A stretch of DNA of 64,000 bases from Verrucomicrobiota bacterium. GTDB lineage: Bacteria > Chlamydiota > Chlamydiia > Chlamydiales > SM23-39. Both the position numbers and the translations under genes were made by a program. The notes under the pieces are model-generated. The model was not told the origin of the DNA. It was given only the letters and a program-made list of their open reading frames with translations, and ran no database searches. Positions 50,618-59,952 of the stretch are shown piece by piece. Each line of letters begins with the position of its first letter. Position 1 is the first letter of the stretch. Location of the stretch: positions 33,536 through 97,535 of the forward strand of contig JAFEGL010000064.1 in assembly GCA_018239895.1 (NCBI GenBank). The letters are read 5' to 3'.

Positions 50618-51931
50618 AGCATACCCCGGCAAAAAGCCGATCGTTTTGTACCCGAGCTCCGTCTCAAATCCATAGCGGGGGCTCCCTCGAAGATAGACGA
50701 TGAGCGAAGCTGCGCACCCCATCTTCATCTCGTGCTGTTCCGAATAAGGATAGATTGGGTCGTCTGGGTTTGGCTCTCCGTTGAAATTGATCTCCTCAAT
50801 CAAAAGAGATCCAGGCTGCAAGAGGAGCTTTGGCTGCCGCCAGCCGTCGAAGCGGAGGCCGAAGCGCCACCTCGAAATCGAAAAGATCTTCGGCGCGTAG
50901 AAACCTAGCCCCCAGTAGTCGTTGTCGGAATGACTTCCCCCTTTTCCATAAAAATAGAAAACATCTCTCCCGATAGCCAGGTAGTTTTCGACAAAAAATT
51001 CGGGGCCGAAAGGGGTGAGCCCCATCCGAAGCCCCGGCAGATATTTGGCTCCGAAGAGGGGGATCATCGGCATCTTCGTCTCTTTGCCTGAAGCGATATA
51101 CCGGAACCACGAGTAGGCGGCGTAGTAGGTGAACGGATCGATCCAGTTGATCCAGGTGAGCCCCATCAGCCGGCCGCTCGTCAGCTTCGTGTTCGTGTAG
51201 GTCCAATTGAGCGACTGGATGTAGTCGTGGATGTCGTGGCCCGATAGGTCGCCGTCGCCGATTGCGCGGAGGGAGCCAATGTATAGAGTGATGTCCTGTT
51301 GGCAAAGCAAATACAACACAGACTGCTTCGGATCGACGAAGCCCGATTCTAGCCACTTGAATTTAGTTAAATTGCCCAAAATCGCAGTCGACTCGACGCC
51401 GGCGCTCGCGATCGTGTTTTCTTGCGTCGTCGTCAGTTTGTCGCCCACTTTGTAGATCGTAGTCCCTCCCCCCGAGCCGTAAGGCGGCGGCGTCCCAAAA
51501 TGGTAGGTCTTCACTTTCGCCCGACCATGGCCGATGTCCCGGATCCGATAACCATGCCCAAACACCTCATGCTGCACCACAGTTGCAAGATAGTTGAGCG
51601 GGATCCACATCGAAACCAGCTCCGATACGCGGGCGAGGCATGCATAGACTGACTTGGAATTTTGGATGGGAGCTGTATCGAGGAAGAATCGCTCGATCCG
51701 CTCTGCGGCTCTGTTGGCAAAAAGGATGCTTTCTCCGCCCGCATACGGAGAAAAGTCGATATCGACCTCGGCTCTGTAGGTCGAGTCGTGCAAGACCTTG
51801 GGCTTTTTTGGCGCTTCTGTTTTTTGGATCGCGCCAAAAGCTTCGATGTTCGCCCGATCGGACGGCGTCAACGGATCGGCGCAGAGATTCATTGCAACGA
51901 CAAAGGGAACGATTGAAAAAAGCTGCTTCAT
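50570..51931 (-). CDS. Probable outer-membrane protein with HExxxH motif
   Basis: A 453-aa protein from the ATG at 51931, with a signal peptide (MKQLFSIVPFVVAMNLCAD). The frame upstream runs into hairpin element F and is not used. Residues 127-133 are HEVFGHG (in VVQHEVFGHGYRIRD), a metalloprotease-like motif with three residues between Glu and His instead of two. Later parts are amphipathic and aromatic (WINWIDPFTYYAAYSWFRYIAS; RRFGLRFDGW-type strands) and the last residues (ARLAFALVF) suit a barrel C-terminus. I do not recognise the family. Confidence 0.55.
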   Translation of the reverse strand: MKQLFSIVPFVVAMNLCADPLTPSDRANIEAFGAIQKTEAPKKPKVLHDSTYRAEVDIDFSPYAGGESILFANRAAERIERFFLDTAPIQNSKSVYACLARVSELVSMWIPLNYLATVVQHEVFGHGYRIRDIGHGRAKVKTYHFGTPPPYGSGGGTTIYKVGDKLTTTQENTIASAGVESTAILGNLTKFKWLESGFVDPKQSVLYLLCQQDITLYIGSLRAIGDGDLSGHDIHDYIQSLNWTYTNTKLTSGRLMGLTWINWIDPFTYYAAYSWFRYIASGKETKMPMIPLFGAKYLPGLRMGLTPFGPEFFVENYLAIGRDVFYFYGKGGSHSDNDYWGLGFYAPKIFSISRWRFGLRFDGWRQPKLLLQPGSLLIEEINFNGEPNPDDPIYPYSEQHEMKMGCAASLIVYLRGSPRYGFETELGYKTIGFLPGYALRASPVARLAFALVF

Positions 51932-51944
51932 TTCTAAATCATTG

Positions 51945-52057
51945 TTATCTTGCGTATCATGCCGGCGTAGCCGATCATGTCTATCCTGTACTTCTAGCTC
52001 TAGGAAAAAGGTACAGGATGGACATGATCGGCTACGCCGGCATGATACGCAAGATAA
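51945..52057. repeat. 47-bp near-perfect inverted repeat (hairpin element F)
   Basis: 51945-51991 pairs with 52011-52057 over 47 bp with a single mismatch, around a 19-nt loop. The core contains gccggcgtagccgatcatg. The tip has cctgtacttct (51985-51995), shared with elements B and C. It lies between divergent genes: 13 nt upstream of the HExxxH gene start and 55 nt before the chosen start of the DUF155 gene. Confidence 0.93.
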
Positions 52058-52112
52058 TAATTTATCATAGTTGACCTTGGCTGAAAAGAGGGGATCGCGT
52101 ATATCGTTGGAG

Positions 52113-52907
52113 ATGCGCTGCACTGGATATAGCACAGCTGTTTCTTACGATATTCATCGCCTTTACCAGTTTCTCCACTCGGGGGGCGCGTCGCAAATGT
52201 ATCGCGACGCGATCCACACCCAGCCGAAGGATGAGAAGGGGAAGCGGAGAGATATTTTCTACTTCGCGTATGGCGCCGTCGTTTTCTGGGGCTTCCAAGA
52301 AGAAGAGGAGCGGGCCTACCTGTCTCTTCTCAAACGGTTTGAGCAGGAGAGTCTATCCAAGATAGAGACAGACGAGTTCACTTTCCGCTATTCCGATAAG
52401 ATTAAAATCGAAGATGACGAGATCAGCCTGCCTGATCGGGATTTTATGTCGAAATTGGCGGTCTCCTATGCGATAGGCCAGTCAGTCAAACTGACGGTTT
52501 TTGAAGAGATGATCTCGAGCACCATCGATCACAGCAAGCGAATTCCCAAAGATCTTGCCCGCTGGGGAAAAATTCCTCTATCCCGCAAGCAAACCTCTCA
52601 GATGATGGGCGAGCTCTTTTTAGAAAGAAATTACATCAACCTTCACACCGAGATCTTGGACACTCCCGAATTTTTTTGGGAGCATTCGGATCAGGAGCCA
52701 ATCTACCGCCGCGTGATCCACTATCTAGACGTCAACAAGCGGGTCGATCTTCTCAACAGAAGATTGACTCTGCTGCACGAACTCTTTGAGATCTTGGGCA
52801 ACGAGCTCAATCACCAGCAATCGTCCCGCCTCGAGATGACGATCATCATCCTCATTGTGATCGAGATCGTCCTCGCTGTCATGAAAGATCTATTCCACTG
52901 GATCTAG
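52113..52907 (+). CDS. DUF155/RMND1-like protein
   Basis: A 264-aa protein of the DUF155 (RMND1/Sif2-Sif3) family. FYFAYGAVVFWGFQEEEE, KLAVSYAIGQSVKLTVFEE, GELFLERNYINLHTEILDTPEFFWEH and the final membrane anchor IIILIVIEIVLAVMKDLFHW are diagnostic. Relatives in eukaryotes act in mitochondrial translation; the bacterial role is poorly known. The ATG at 52113 (MRCTGYS) is my choice; TTG starts at 52071 or 52107 are possible. The 3' end overlaps the 80-residue gene by 18 nt. Confidence 0.82.
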   Translation: MRCTGYSTAVSYDIHRLYQFLHSGGASQMYRDAIHTQPKDEKGKRRDIFYFAYGAVVFWGFQEEEERAYLSLLKRFEQESLSKIETDEFTFRYSDKIKIEDDEISLPDRDFMSKLAVSYAIGQSVKLTVFEEMISSTIDHSKRIPKDLARWGKIPLSRKQTSQMMGELFLERNYINLHTEILDTPEFFWEHSDQEPIYRRVIHYLDVNKRVDLLNRRLTLLHELFEILGNELNHQQSSRLEMTIIILIVIEIVLAVMKDLFHWI

Positions 52908-53132
52908 ATCCATCGGCGCTGGGTTTACCAAGGGACTATTTTTCAAATAGAGAAGTTGTTCTCTTGTGAAACGGACGCGTCCTGGAGCCGCTCTATGGCC
53001 CACGCTTCCCAAATTGGGCCAATTTGTAAATACTCGTTGAGCCGCAGTTTCTGTTCGAGTCGGCGTTCTAGGCCCGTTGTTAGAAAGAGGTTTGCTCCGT
53101 TCAAAATAGGGACGTTCACTTGGAATTTTCAT
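52890..53132 (-). CDS. 80-residue protein with 4E-BP-like eIF4E-binding motif
   Basis: A small basic protein from the ATG at 53132, preceded by a strong AAAGGAG ribosome-binding site. Residues 52-68 read RVRFTREQLLYLKNSPL. Mammalian 4E-BP1 has RIIYDRKFLMECRNSPV at its eIF4E-binding site; the two share the aromatic (F55 for Y), Arg57, Leu60-hydrophobic, a basic residue and the NSP with its regulated Ser. The rest is disordered and Pro/Arg-rich. There is no signal peptide. An effector that binds the host cap-binding protein is a plausible reading; chance resemblance cannot be excluded. Confidence 0.7.
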   Translation of the reverse strand: MKIPSERPYFERSKPLSNNGPRTPTRTETAAQRVFTNWPNLGSVGHRAAPGRVRFTREQLLYLKNSPLVNPAPMDLDPVE

Positions 53133-53220
53133 GAAATCTCCTTTATTTTTGCCAACCATTCTCCACATTTTCCCCTTTTAATGGAAAAATTTCTTGAGTC
53201 GATAGCTTGTATCGTCGAGA

Positions 53221-56200
53221 ATGGAAAAAAAATCTTGTCTCATGGCAAAAACAATCCTGATTTTTCCACTTGCGCTTACGTTGGCTGTCTCTTTGCTAGC
53301 CAACCCGCAAGACGCTTCAGTTCAATCGGGATCGGTCTCATGCACTTCATCCAACAACCTCTTGGAGATTAGAGCCTCTGACGGCGCTGTGATCCATTGG
53401 CAAGATTTTTCCATTCAGCCGAATGAGGTAACTCGCTTCATCCAGCCGGGAGAAACGTCGAAAGTTTTGAACCGTGTGATGGGACCGAATGCCAGCTCTC
53501 TCCTCGGATCTCTCGAAGCGAACGGCCAGGTGTTTTTGATCAACCGGAATGGGATCCTCATCGGCAAAGATGCCAGGATCGACACGAACGGCCTTTTCGT
53601 CTCCACTTATGATCTCAATAATGAGGACTTCATGAATGGAGGGGAGTGGAACCTGAGAGGATCGGGTGGAACGATCGTCCATTACGGAACGATTCAGGCT
53701 GGCGACGGCGACGTCTACCTGATTGCCCAGAAGATTGAAAACCGGGGCTCAATCGAAGCGGGCGCGATCCGGATGGCCTCAGCCCCTGAAATCCTCATCT
53801 GTCCCGAAGGAAACGAGAAGATCATCATCCGTCCCAGCGCTGGGGCTTTTGCTGGGAGCATCGACGACAGCGGCTATTTAAAAGCGGCCGAAATCGAACT
53901 TCGCGCTTCGGCTAATCCTTACTCGTGGGCGATTCGCCATACCGGCGAGGCCCAGGCAAAAGCCATCGTCGCCTCGAATGGCCGGATCTTTCTCCGAACC
54001 GAGGGGCAAGCGCAAATTGACGGCACCCTGGTTGCCGATTCGGTCTCAGTCTTGGCCGACGCGATCGAGGTGCTCCCAAACGCCAAAATTGACGTCACCA
54101 GCGTTAAAAATGGCGGATCCGTCCAGATCGGGAAGAAGGGGAGGACCCGCTATGTCCGAGTCGACAAAGGGGCCGAAATTTTTGCCGACGGCGTCAAAGG
54201 GGGAAATGTCCTCGTCTGGGGCGACGACGTCATGGCGTTCAACGGCTCGATCTCAGCCCGCGGAACGGCAGAGGGGGGATTTGTCGAACTTTCGAGCGCC
54301 CACTTCCTCATGCCCTCTGGCTTCGTCGACACGCGGGGGCCGATCATGGGAAAACTTCTCCTCGACCCATCCGATGTGACGATCGCCCTTGCCAACTCGA
54401 ACCTCGGTCCCTTCCTGCCACCTCCCACGCCGCCGCCGAGCCCTCCGGTCACCAACTACAGTTTCTCTGGCAGCCCTGCAACGATCCTCAACACCGACCT
54501 CCAAAACTTCCTCGCCACCACCAACGTCGTCATCAACACGGCAAACGGAACTGGCGGCACGGGAGTCATCACTGTGAACGCTCCCGTCGCATGGTCCTCA
54601 AGTTTTTCTCTCTACCTAGAGGCCAATCAAGATATCCTCTTCAACAATTTGATCTCTTGCACGGGCGGCGGCGGCGTTGTCTTGCAGGCGGGCAACAACA
54701 TCACAGCCTCAGCTACGACCATCCCCGTCGGAATTTCGCTCAACTCGGGGACGATCACTGCAACTGCAGCCAATAACCTCTCTTTGTCGGGAGGGAATTC
54801 AGCTAACGCGACGTCTCTGTTCAATACAATTTCTGGCGCGATCGCTATTTCGGCTGGAGGCGCATTGACCTTGACGGGAGGGAACAGCCCAACTACGCAA
54901 GCAGAAATCGGATCGATTGGAGGGGCGATCGGCATCAATCAAGTCGGCGGACTCTTAACTTTGCAAGGGGGCGGCGGGACCAATGCATATGCCCAAATCG
55001 GCAAAGGGGCCCTTTCATCGCCCAGCGCAATCACAAGCAATATCTCCTTCCAAAACATCAATAGCGATATCCGGGTATTCGGAGGAACTCAAACAGGGGC
55101 CTATGCCCAAATCGGCCATTCGCCTTTTGGCGGGGGCGGGAATTCGACAGTCACCTCGAATATCTCTCTGCCAACAGGTCAAACTGTAGGCCAACTCTTG
55201 CTGACTGGAGGTAGCGCTAGCCAAACATCGGCTGTAGTCGGCCACGGAAACGATCTTTCCAGTCTTTTGACAAACGTAACTTCATCGCTTCTCGATATCG
55301 AAGTCGAGGGGAACATTGTCCTTCAGGGAGGCACCGGTTCTTATAGCCATGCCGTTATCGGATTTTTAAATCCTCACGGAGGAAGCAACTTTACTGTCCA
55401 ATGTACGACTCTGAATGCGATCTCGCAGGTTGTTTCGAATGTCACTTTGACAGCTGGCACGGGGAGCAACGCTGTGATCGGCTATTACAACGGCTCTTCG
55501 GTTGGATCGGGAGCCAATGTGACCATCCAGACGCTCACGGCGAAAACAGCCACGGGCCGGACGATGACAATTCAAGCTGGCAATACGGGGGGAATCGGCC
55601 AAGGGATCGCCGCGATCGGAACATTCGATGCTAATGGACCTGCAAAGAGCAACATCAACATCCAGGCGGGTCGATTGTTTGTGACGGGACCGGCAGGGGC
55701 CAATGATGGAGCCGCTCGGATCATCAACAACAATCCGACCCAAGGCTCAGCCCCATTCAATATCGTCATCAATTTAGGCGGCCTCTCCGATGCGACGATT
55801 CTCGGAGGAAACAGCGCCTCCGGTTTTGCCGATATCTACGCGTGCCAAGATCTCATCTTCGATTGTTCGGGCACCCTGATTTTGAACAACACCTCTCAGC
55901 TCGGCCTAGCAAAAATCGCCGCTTACAGCGATGTCCTCATCAATACGGGGAAAACGGCGAGTACAATCAACATCGCAGGGGGCGCTTCAGCAAATGCCGA
56001 AGCGCTTATCCAGTGCACCAACGGCCCCGTTCAGATCGGAGTTGGCACGCAGCCTGGAGCTTTTGCAATGACGTTAGGGGACGCCTCTTCGGCGGCCCCA
56101 TCGCTTATACAATCTGCATCGGGAAGCGCCTATGTCATCATCGACGGGCCGCTGACTTTGACAGGAGGAAACGGTGCATCGACCCCGTTTGCTAAAATCA

Positions 56201-59200
56201 TGCAAGACAGCGGCACGTTGAATGTCTCTACCGCGACCGCTTTGACCCTGAGCGGAGGGACAAGCAATCTCTCTTACACAGAGATCAGCTCGCGCAATGG
56301 ACTTCTAACCATCACAATCGGGACCGATGCCAATTTGACGGGAGGGAACGGGACCAACGCCTATGCTCAGATCGGCAAAGGGATCTACACACCGCCCCCC
56401 GCATTCATCAATAGCTCCATCAATTTCGTGACGCTGGGAGGCGCTCTCAACATTTTTGGCGGCGGAGGAGTAGGCGCTTACGCCCAAATCGGCCATTCTC
56501 CCTTCAATACCGGCTCTCCTGTTACCGTGACAGGCGATATCACCTTTCCTGGAGCTGCAACGGGCGGGATCGTCCACCTGAGAGGGGGGACAACGGCTCA
56601 GACAACAGCCATCATCGGCCATGGAAATGAACTTTCCACCTTCATCAGCTCCTGCTCTGGCGCGATCTCTCTCGTGTCGAATAGCACAATTACGCTGGAT
56701 GCTGGAAGCGGCGCGAATACGGCCGCGATCATCGGATTTCAGAGTCCTTCAGGCGGATCGTCGACCACATTCAACGTCAATTCAAATTCTGTCTCCGTAG
56801 AGGCCCTCTCTGGCGACATCATCCTAAATGCGTCCAATGGAAACAATGCGAACATCGGCTATTACAATGCGGCGACCCCCTCCTCCGTCGCTTTAACTGT
56901 AAATCTAGTCAAAGTTCACGCCGATGGAAACCACAACCTCACCCTGAACGCAGGCAATGACGCCGGAACTCACGCAGGAGTCGCGGCGATTGGGACCTAC
57001 ACGAGCGCTTCATCGATTGCCCAGGGGGGGATTGATGTTCTTGGCGGCGTAGTCCTTTTGCAAGGTCCTAGCTCGGGGAATGACGGGTCGGCCCGGATCA
57101 TCAACAATAACAATCTTACTCCCGTTTCGGCCGACTTCGACGTCAAAATCGTCTCGACCAGCACGAGGCTTGTTGGCGGGATGGGGAATGCCTTTGCCGA
57201 TATCTACTCTTCCCGCGATCTAGAGATCGATTTCAACACCCTTTTCGACGTCAATAACGACATCAGCGGTCTCCAGAATGGATATGCCCACATCAAAGCC
57301 TACCGGAATATTGGGATGAATCCATCGGGAGGAACCGGCACATCCACATTGAAAGGGGGCAAAATTTTCACAGCCGATGCCCTCATCGAATCTTATCACG
57401 GTTTCGTCTCTTTGGGTCCTACGACAGGGACCGGGACATTCGATCTATTTATCGGAGATGCGACCTCGAAGGCCCCTTCCAAAATCGTCGCTCACGATAA
57501 TTTCAACTACATCGGAGCGATCAACAACATCGCGCTTCAGGGAGGCGTCGATCCCAATACAGTTGCTTTCATCCAAGACACTTCTGGGGATATCAACGTC
57601 TCGGCGGGAGGGAATCTGACATTGACAGGCGGCACCGGAGGGAATAACGCTAGCGCCGAAATCACCAACGTAAATGGCGGCGTCGCCTTCAAATCGGGAG
57701 GAAATACGATACTCCAAGGCGGCGGATCTCCCCAGTGCTTTGCTCGGATCACCAGCGATACCGGTGCAATCACCTCATCCAGCATTGGAAATAACTTAAC
57801 CCTAAATGGAGGATCCGATACCGAGTGCTTCGCCCAAATTGGCAAAGGGTTCGACACGGCCATCACCTTCGTGAGCAGCAGCATCACTCTGAGCTCGATC
57901 GGAGGCGATCTGCTCTTGCAAGGGGGAACCGCCAGCGACTGCTATGTTCAGATCGGCCACTCTCCTTACGGAGGGACTTTGCCTATCACCATCGCGTCGG
58001 CTCTCAGCATCAATTTCGTCAGCGGGAACACCACACTGAACAGTAGCTCCGGAGCAAACACAACCGCGATCATCGGCCACGGAAACGAACTGACCAACCT
58101 TGTCGAATCGATCTCGGGAAGCGTCTCGCTCACTTCGGGCGGCCTCATCGGCATCACCCTCAACCCAGGGACGGGGACTTTGACCCACACGACGATCGGA
58201 GCCCACAGCCCATCGGCTGGGACGATGTTCGGCCTCACCTGCAATATGAGCTCTGTCAGTGTAGAGGCCACCTCGGGATCGATCACGCTAAACGGGGGAG
58301 AGCAGCTCAACGCCGTCATCGGCTACTACAACGATACGACGGCGCCGACCCTCGATATCACCATCTCGCAAATCAACGTCCAAACCTCTTTTGTCGACAG
58401 CGTTAGCGACTCGATCATTTTACAGGCTGGAAACAACAACGGCTCGAACTGCGGCGTTGCGGCGATCGGGACCTTTGTCTCCGACATGTCGACCTCGCAG
58501 AGCAATATCAATATCCAGTGCGGCTGGCTCCAAGTATTAGGCCCCATCACCACGATGGCCATGGTCGCGAACGACGGATCTGCCGTCATCTTCAACAACC
58601 AGCCGAATACAGCGGCAGGCAACAACGTCACGATCCAAACGCAGAGAACCACGATCATCGGAGGGACAGGAGCGGCCACAGGATTTGCAGAAATTTTCAG
58701 TTCCAATCTCATGACTCTCAGCTTCGAACAGGCTCTCAACGTCAACCTCGATCCGAATAACACCTCTACCTTGCAAAACGGAAACGCGACGATCATCTCG
58801 GTAAGCGATATGACGATCAACCCAGATCCCACCACGGGCGTTTGGACAATGGTCGGAGGAGCCACCACGGCCGTATTGACCGATGTCGAGTCATTGCAAG
58901 GGGATATCCTCATGGGATTTTATCCCAATGTTACGGGACCGCAAGACCTCTTCATCGGAAGGTCGGACATGATCGGCGCGACCCGGATTTTATCTGATCT
59001 GGGCAACATTGCGGGAGCTGCCAGCGGCAATCTGTTTTTACAAGGGGGGACAGGCGCCAACTCTCTCGCCGAACTGAGCGCAAATCAATCTTTGAAGCTC
59101 AATTTTAACGAAGAAATGAATCTCACCTCGGGTTCAGGCGGCGGTGCATTGACCCAATTGGTTGGAAACAACGGCGATGTAGACCTCTTTTTCATGGGAG

Positions 59201-59952
59201 ACGCCTCCATGACAGGAAATGGGAACATCTCCCAGATCCTTAACCTAGGAGGACAGCAGGGATATCTCGACTTCAATACCCTCGGCAACATCACCATGAA
59301 CACAAATACCTTGGTTCAAAATCAAGGCAACGGCCCCTCCACGATAGGCGCCAACGCAAACATCACAATGAACTCCACCTCAAAGATCCAAAATACCGGA
59401 ATTGGAGATCTCAGTTTGTTTGCCGGCGTGAGCGGATTTTTCAACGGAGCCTCGATCGTCCAGTCGGCTCAAGGCAGCCTTACAGTCGTCGTCGATAACT
59501 TATATCCGACTCCGCCGCAACAGGGAAGCGGCTCATTTATTACGGCAGCTGGAAACAAATTTACCTCAGGCGGACCTTTGAGGATCTTCACCGCCGAGAG
59601 AGAACAGAATTCAATCGACGGCCTATTGAACTTCCACGATTTTGTTCCTGGCATCGAATTCGTCAACACAGCCACAGAACAATGGAAAACGTACTATCCG
59701 AGCTCCTTCGGCGGCGTCCCCTACACGATCTTCTATAAAGGCTCCTCCAATGGACCCACTCCAAACCCACTCCCGATCGCCGAAACGACGATGGCCTTTC
59801 TCGATTTCTTCACCACACTTTACGTTTTTGACGATCCGCTATTTACCGAAGTTGCGTTCACATTGGGCGAAGGGACCGAGACACAGACCGTCTATGTGAT
59901 GAGCCGTTACTACCGAAACTACAATACGAAAATCATAGATCCCCTAAAGTGA
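53221..59952 (+). CDS. TpsA-type exoprotein with filamentous-hemagglutinin N-domain
   Basis: A 2243-aa protein with a signal peptide (FPLALTLAVSLLANPQDA, about 13-30), then the TPS secretion domain (about 35-260; IHWQDFSIQPNEVTRFIQPG, GQVFLINRNGILIGKDARID). A Pro-rich hinge (LPPPTPPPSPP) near 400 leads into a beta-helix of TLTGG/LQGG repeats. Three large repeats of about 460-490 residues follow (QIGKG, QIGHSP, IGHGNEL and GYYN markers in each). It is threaded out by the TpsB encoded next, which overlaps it by 4 nt. It is probably a surface adhesin or filament. Low Cys content fits export. Confidence 0.9.
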   Translation: MEKKSCLMAKTILIFPLALTLAVSLLANPQDASVQSGSVSCTSSNNLLEIRASDGAVIHWQDFSIQPNEVTRFIQPGETSKVLNRVMGPNASSLLGSLEANGQVFLINRNGILIGKDARIDTNGLFVSTYDLNNEDFMNGGEWNLRGSGGTIVHYGTIQAGDGDVYLIAQKIENRGSIEAGAIRMASAPEILICPEGNEKIIIRPSAGAFAGSIDDSGYLKAAEIELRASANPYSWAIRHTGEAQAKAIVASNGRIFLRTEGQAQIDGTLVADSVSVLADAIEVLPNAKIDVTSVKNGGSVQIGKKGRTRYVRVDKGAEIFADGVKGGNVLVWGDDVMAFNGSISARGTAEGGFVELSSAHFLMPSGFVDTRGPIMGKLLLDPSDVTIALANSNLGPFLPPPTPPPSPPVTNYSFSGSPATILNTDLQNFLATTNVVINTANGTGGTGVITVNAPVAWSSSFSLYLEANQDILFNNLISCTGGGGVVLQAGNNITASATTIPVGISLNSGTITATAANNLSLSGGNSANATSLFNTISGAIAISAGGALTLTGGNSPTTQAEIGSIGGAIGINQVGGLLTLQGGGGTNAYAQIGKGALSSPSAITSNISFQNINSDIRVFGGTQTGAYAQIGHSPFGGGGNSTVTSNISLPTGQTVGQLLLTGGSASQTSAVVGHGNDLSSLLTNVTSSLLDIEVEGNIVLQGGTGSYSHAVIGFLNPHGGSNFTVQCTTLNAISQVVSNVTLTAGTGSNAVIGYYNGSSVGSGANVTIQTLTAKTATGRTMTIQAGNTGGIGQGIAAIGTFDANGPAKSNINIQAGRLFVTGPAGANDGAARIINNNPTQGSAPFNIVINLGGLSDATILGGNSASGFADIYACQDLIFDCSGTLILNNTSQLGLAKIAAYSDVLINTGKTASTINIAGGASANAEALIQCTNGPVQIGVGTQPGAFAMTLGDASSAAPSLIQSASGSAYVIIDGPLTLTGGNGASTPFAKIMQDSGTLNVSTATALTLSGGTSNLSYTEISSRNGLLTITIGTDANLTGGNGTNAYAQIGKGIYTPPPAFINSSINFVTLGGALNIFGGGGVGAYAQIGHSPFNTGSPVTVTGDITFPGAATGGIVHLRGGTTAQTTAIIGHGNELSTFISSCSGAISLVSNSTITLDAGSGANTAAIIGFQSPSGGSSTTFNVNSNSVSVEALSGDIILNASNGNNANIGYYNAATPSSVALTVNLVKVHADGNHNLTLNAGNDAGTHAGVAAIGTYTSASSIAQGGIDVLGGVVLLQGPSSGNDGSARIINNNNLTPVSADFDVKIVSTSTRLVGGMGNAFADIYSSRDLEIDFNTLFDVNNDISGLQNGYAHIKAYRNIGMNPSGGTGTSTLKGGKIFTADALIESYHGFVSLGPTTGTGTFDLFIGDATSKAPSKIVAHDNFNYIGAINNIALQGGVDPNTVAFIQDTSGDINVSAGGNLTLTGGTGGNNASAEITNVNGGVAFKSGGNTILQGGGSPQCFARITSDTGAITSSSIGNNLTLNGGSDTECFAQIGKGFDTAITFVSSSITLSSIGGDLLLQGGTASDCYVQIGHSPYGGTLPITIASALSINFVSGNTTLNSSSGANTTAIIGHGNELTNLVESISGSVSLTSGGLIGITLNPGTGTLTHTTIGAHSPSAGTMFGLTCNMSSVSVEATSGSITLNGGEQLNAVIGYYNDTTAPTLDITISQINVQTSFVDSVSDSIILQAGNNNGSNCGVAAIGTFVSDMSTSQSNINIQCGWLQVLGPITTMAMVANDGSAVIFNNQPNTAAGNNVTIQTQRTTIIGGTGAATGFAEIFSSNLMTLSFEQALNVNLDPNNTSTLQNGNATIISVSDMTINPDPTTGVWTMVGGATTAVLTDVESLQGDILMGFYPNVTGPQDLFIGRSDMIGATRILSDLGNIAGAASGNLFLQGGTGANSLAELSANQSLKLNFNEEMNLTSGSGGGALTQLVGNNGDVDLFFMGDASMTGNGNISQILNLGGQQGYLDFNTLGNITMNTNTLVQNQGNGPSTIGANANITMNSTSKIQNTGIGDLSLFAGVSGFFNGASIVQSAQGSLTVVVDNLYPTPPQQGSGSFITAAGNKFTSGGPLRIFTAEREQNSIDGLLNFHDFVPGIEFVNTATEQWKTYYPSSFGGVPYTIFYKGSSNGPTPNPLPIAETTMAFLDFFTTLYVFDDPLFTEVAFTLGEGTETQTVYVMSRYYRNYNTKIIDPLK
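54860..59060 (+). repeat. Three large tandem protein repeats in TpsA
   Basis: The markers AQIGKG, QIGHSP, IGHGN(D/E)L, GYYN and (A/V)AAIGT(F/Y) occur once per unit in the same order. The AQIGKG codons are near 54991, 56365 and 57831, so units are about 1374 and 1466 bp. Nucleotide identity is visibly imperfect, so the duplication is old and not an assembly artefact. Confidence 0.85.

Noticed and set aside
54860..59060. Assembly duplication as an explanation of the TpsA repeats
   Set aside because: The units are visibly different at the nucleotide level and of unequal length, so they are genuine diverged repeats.
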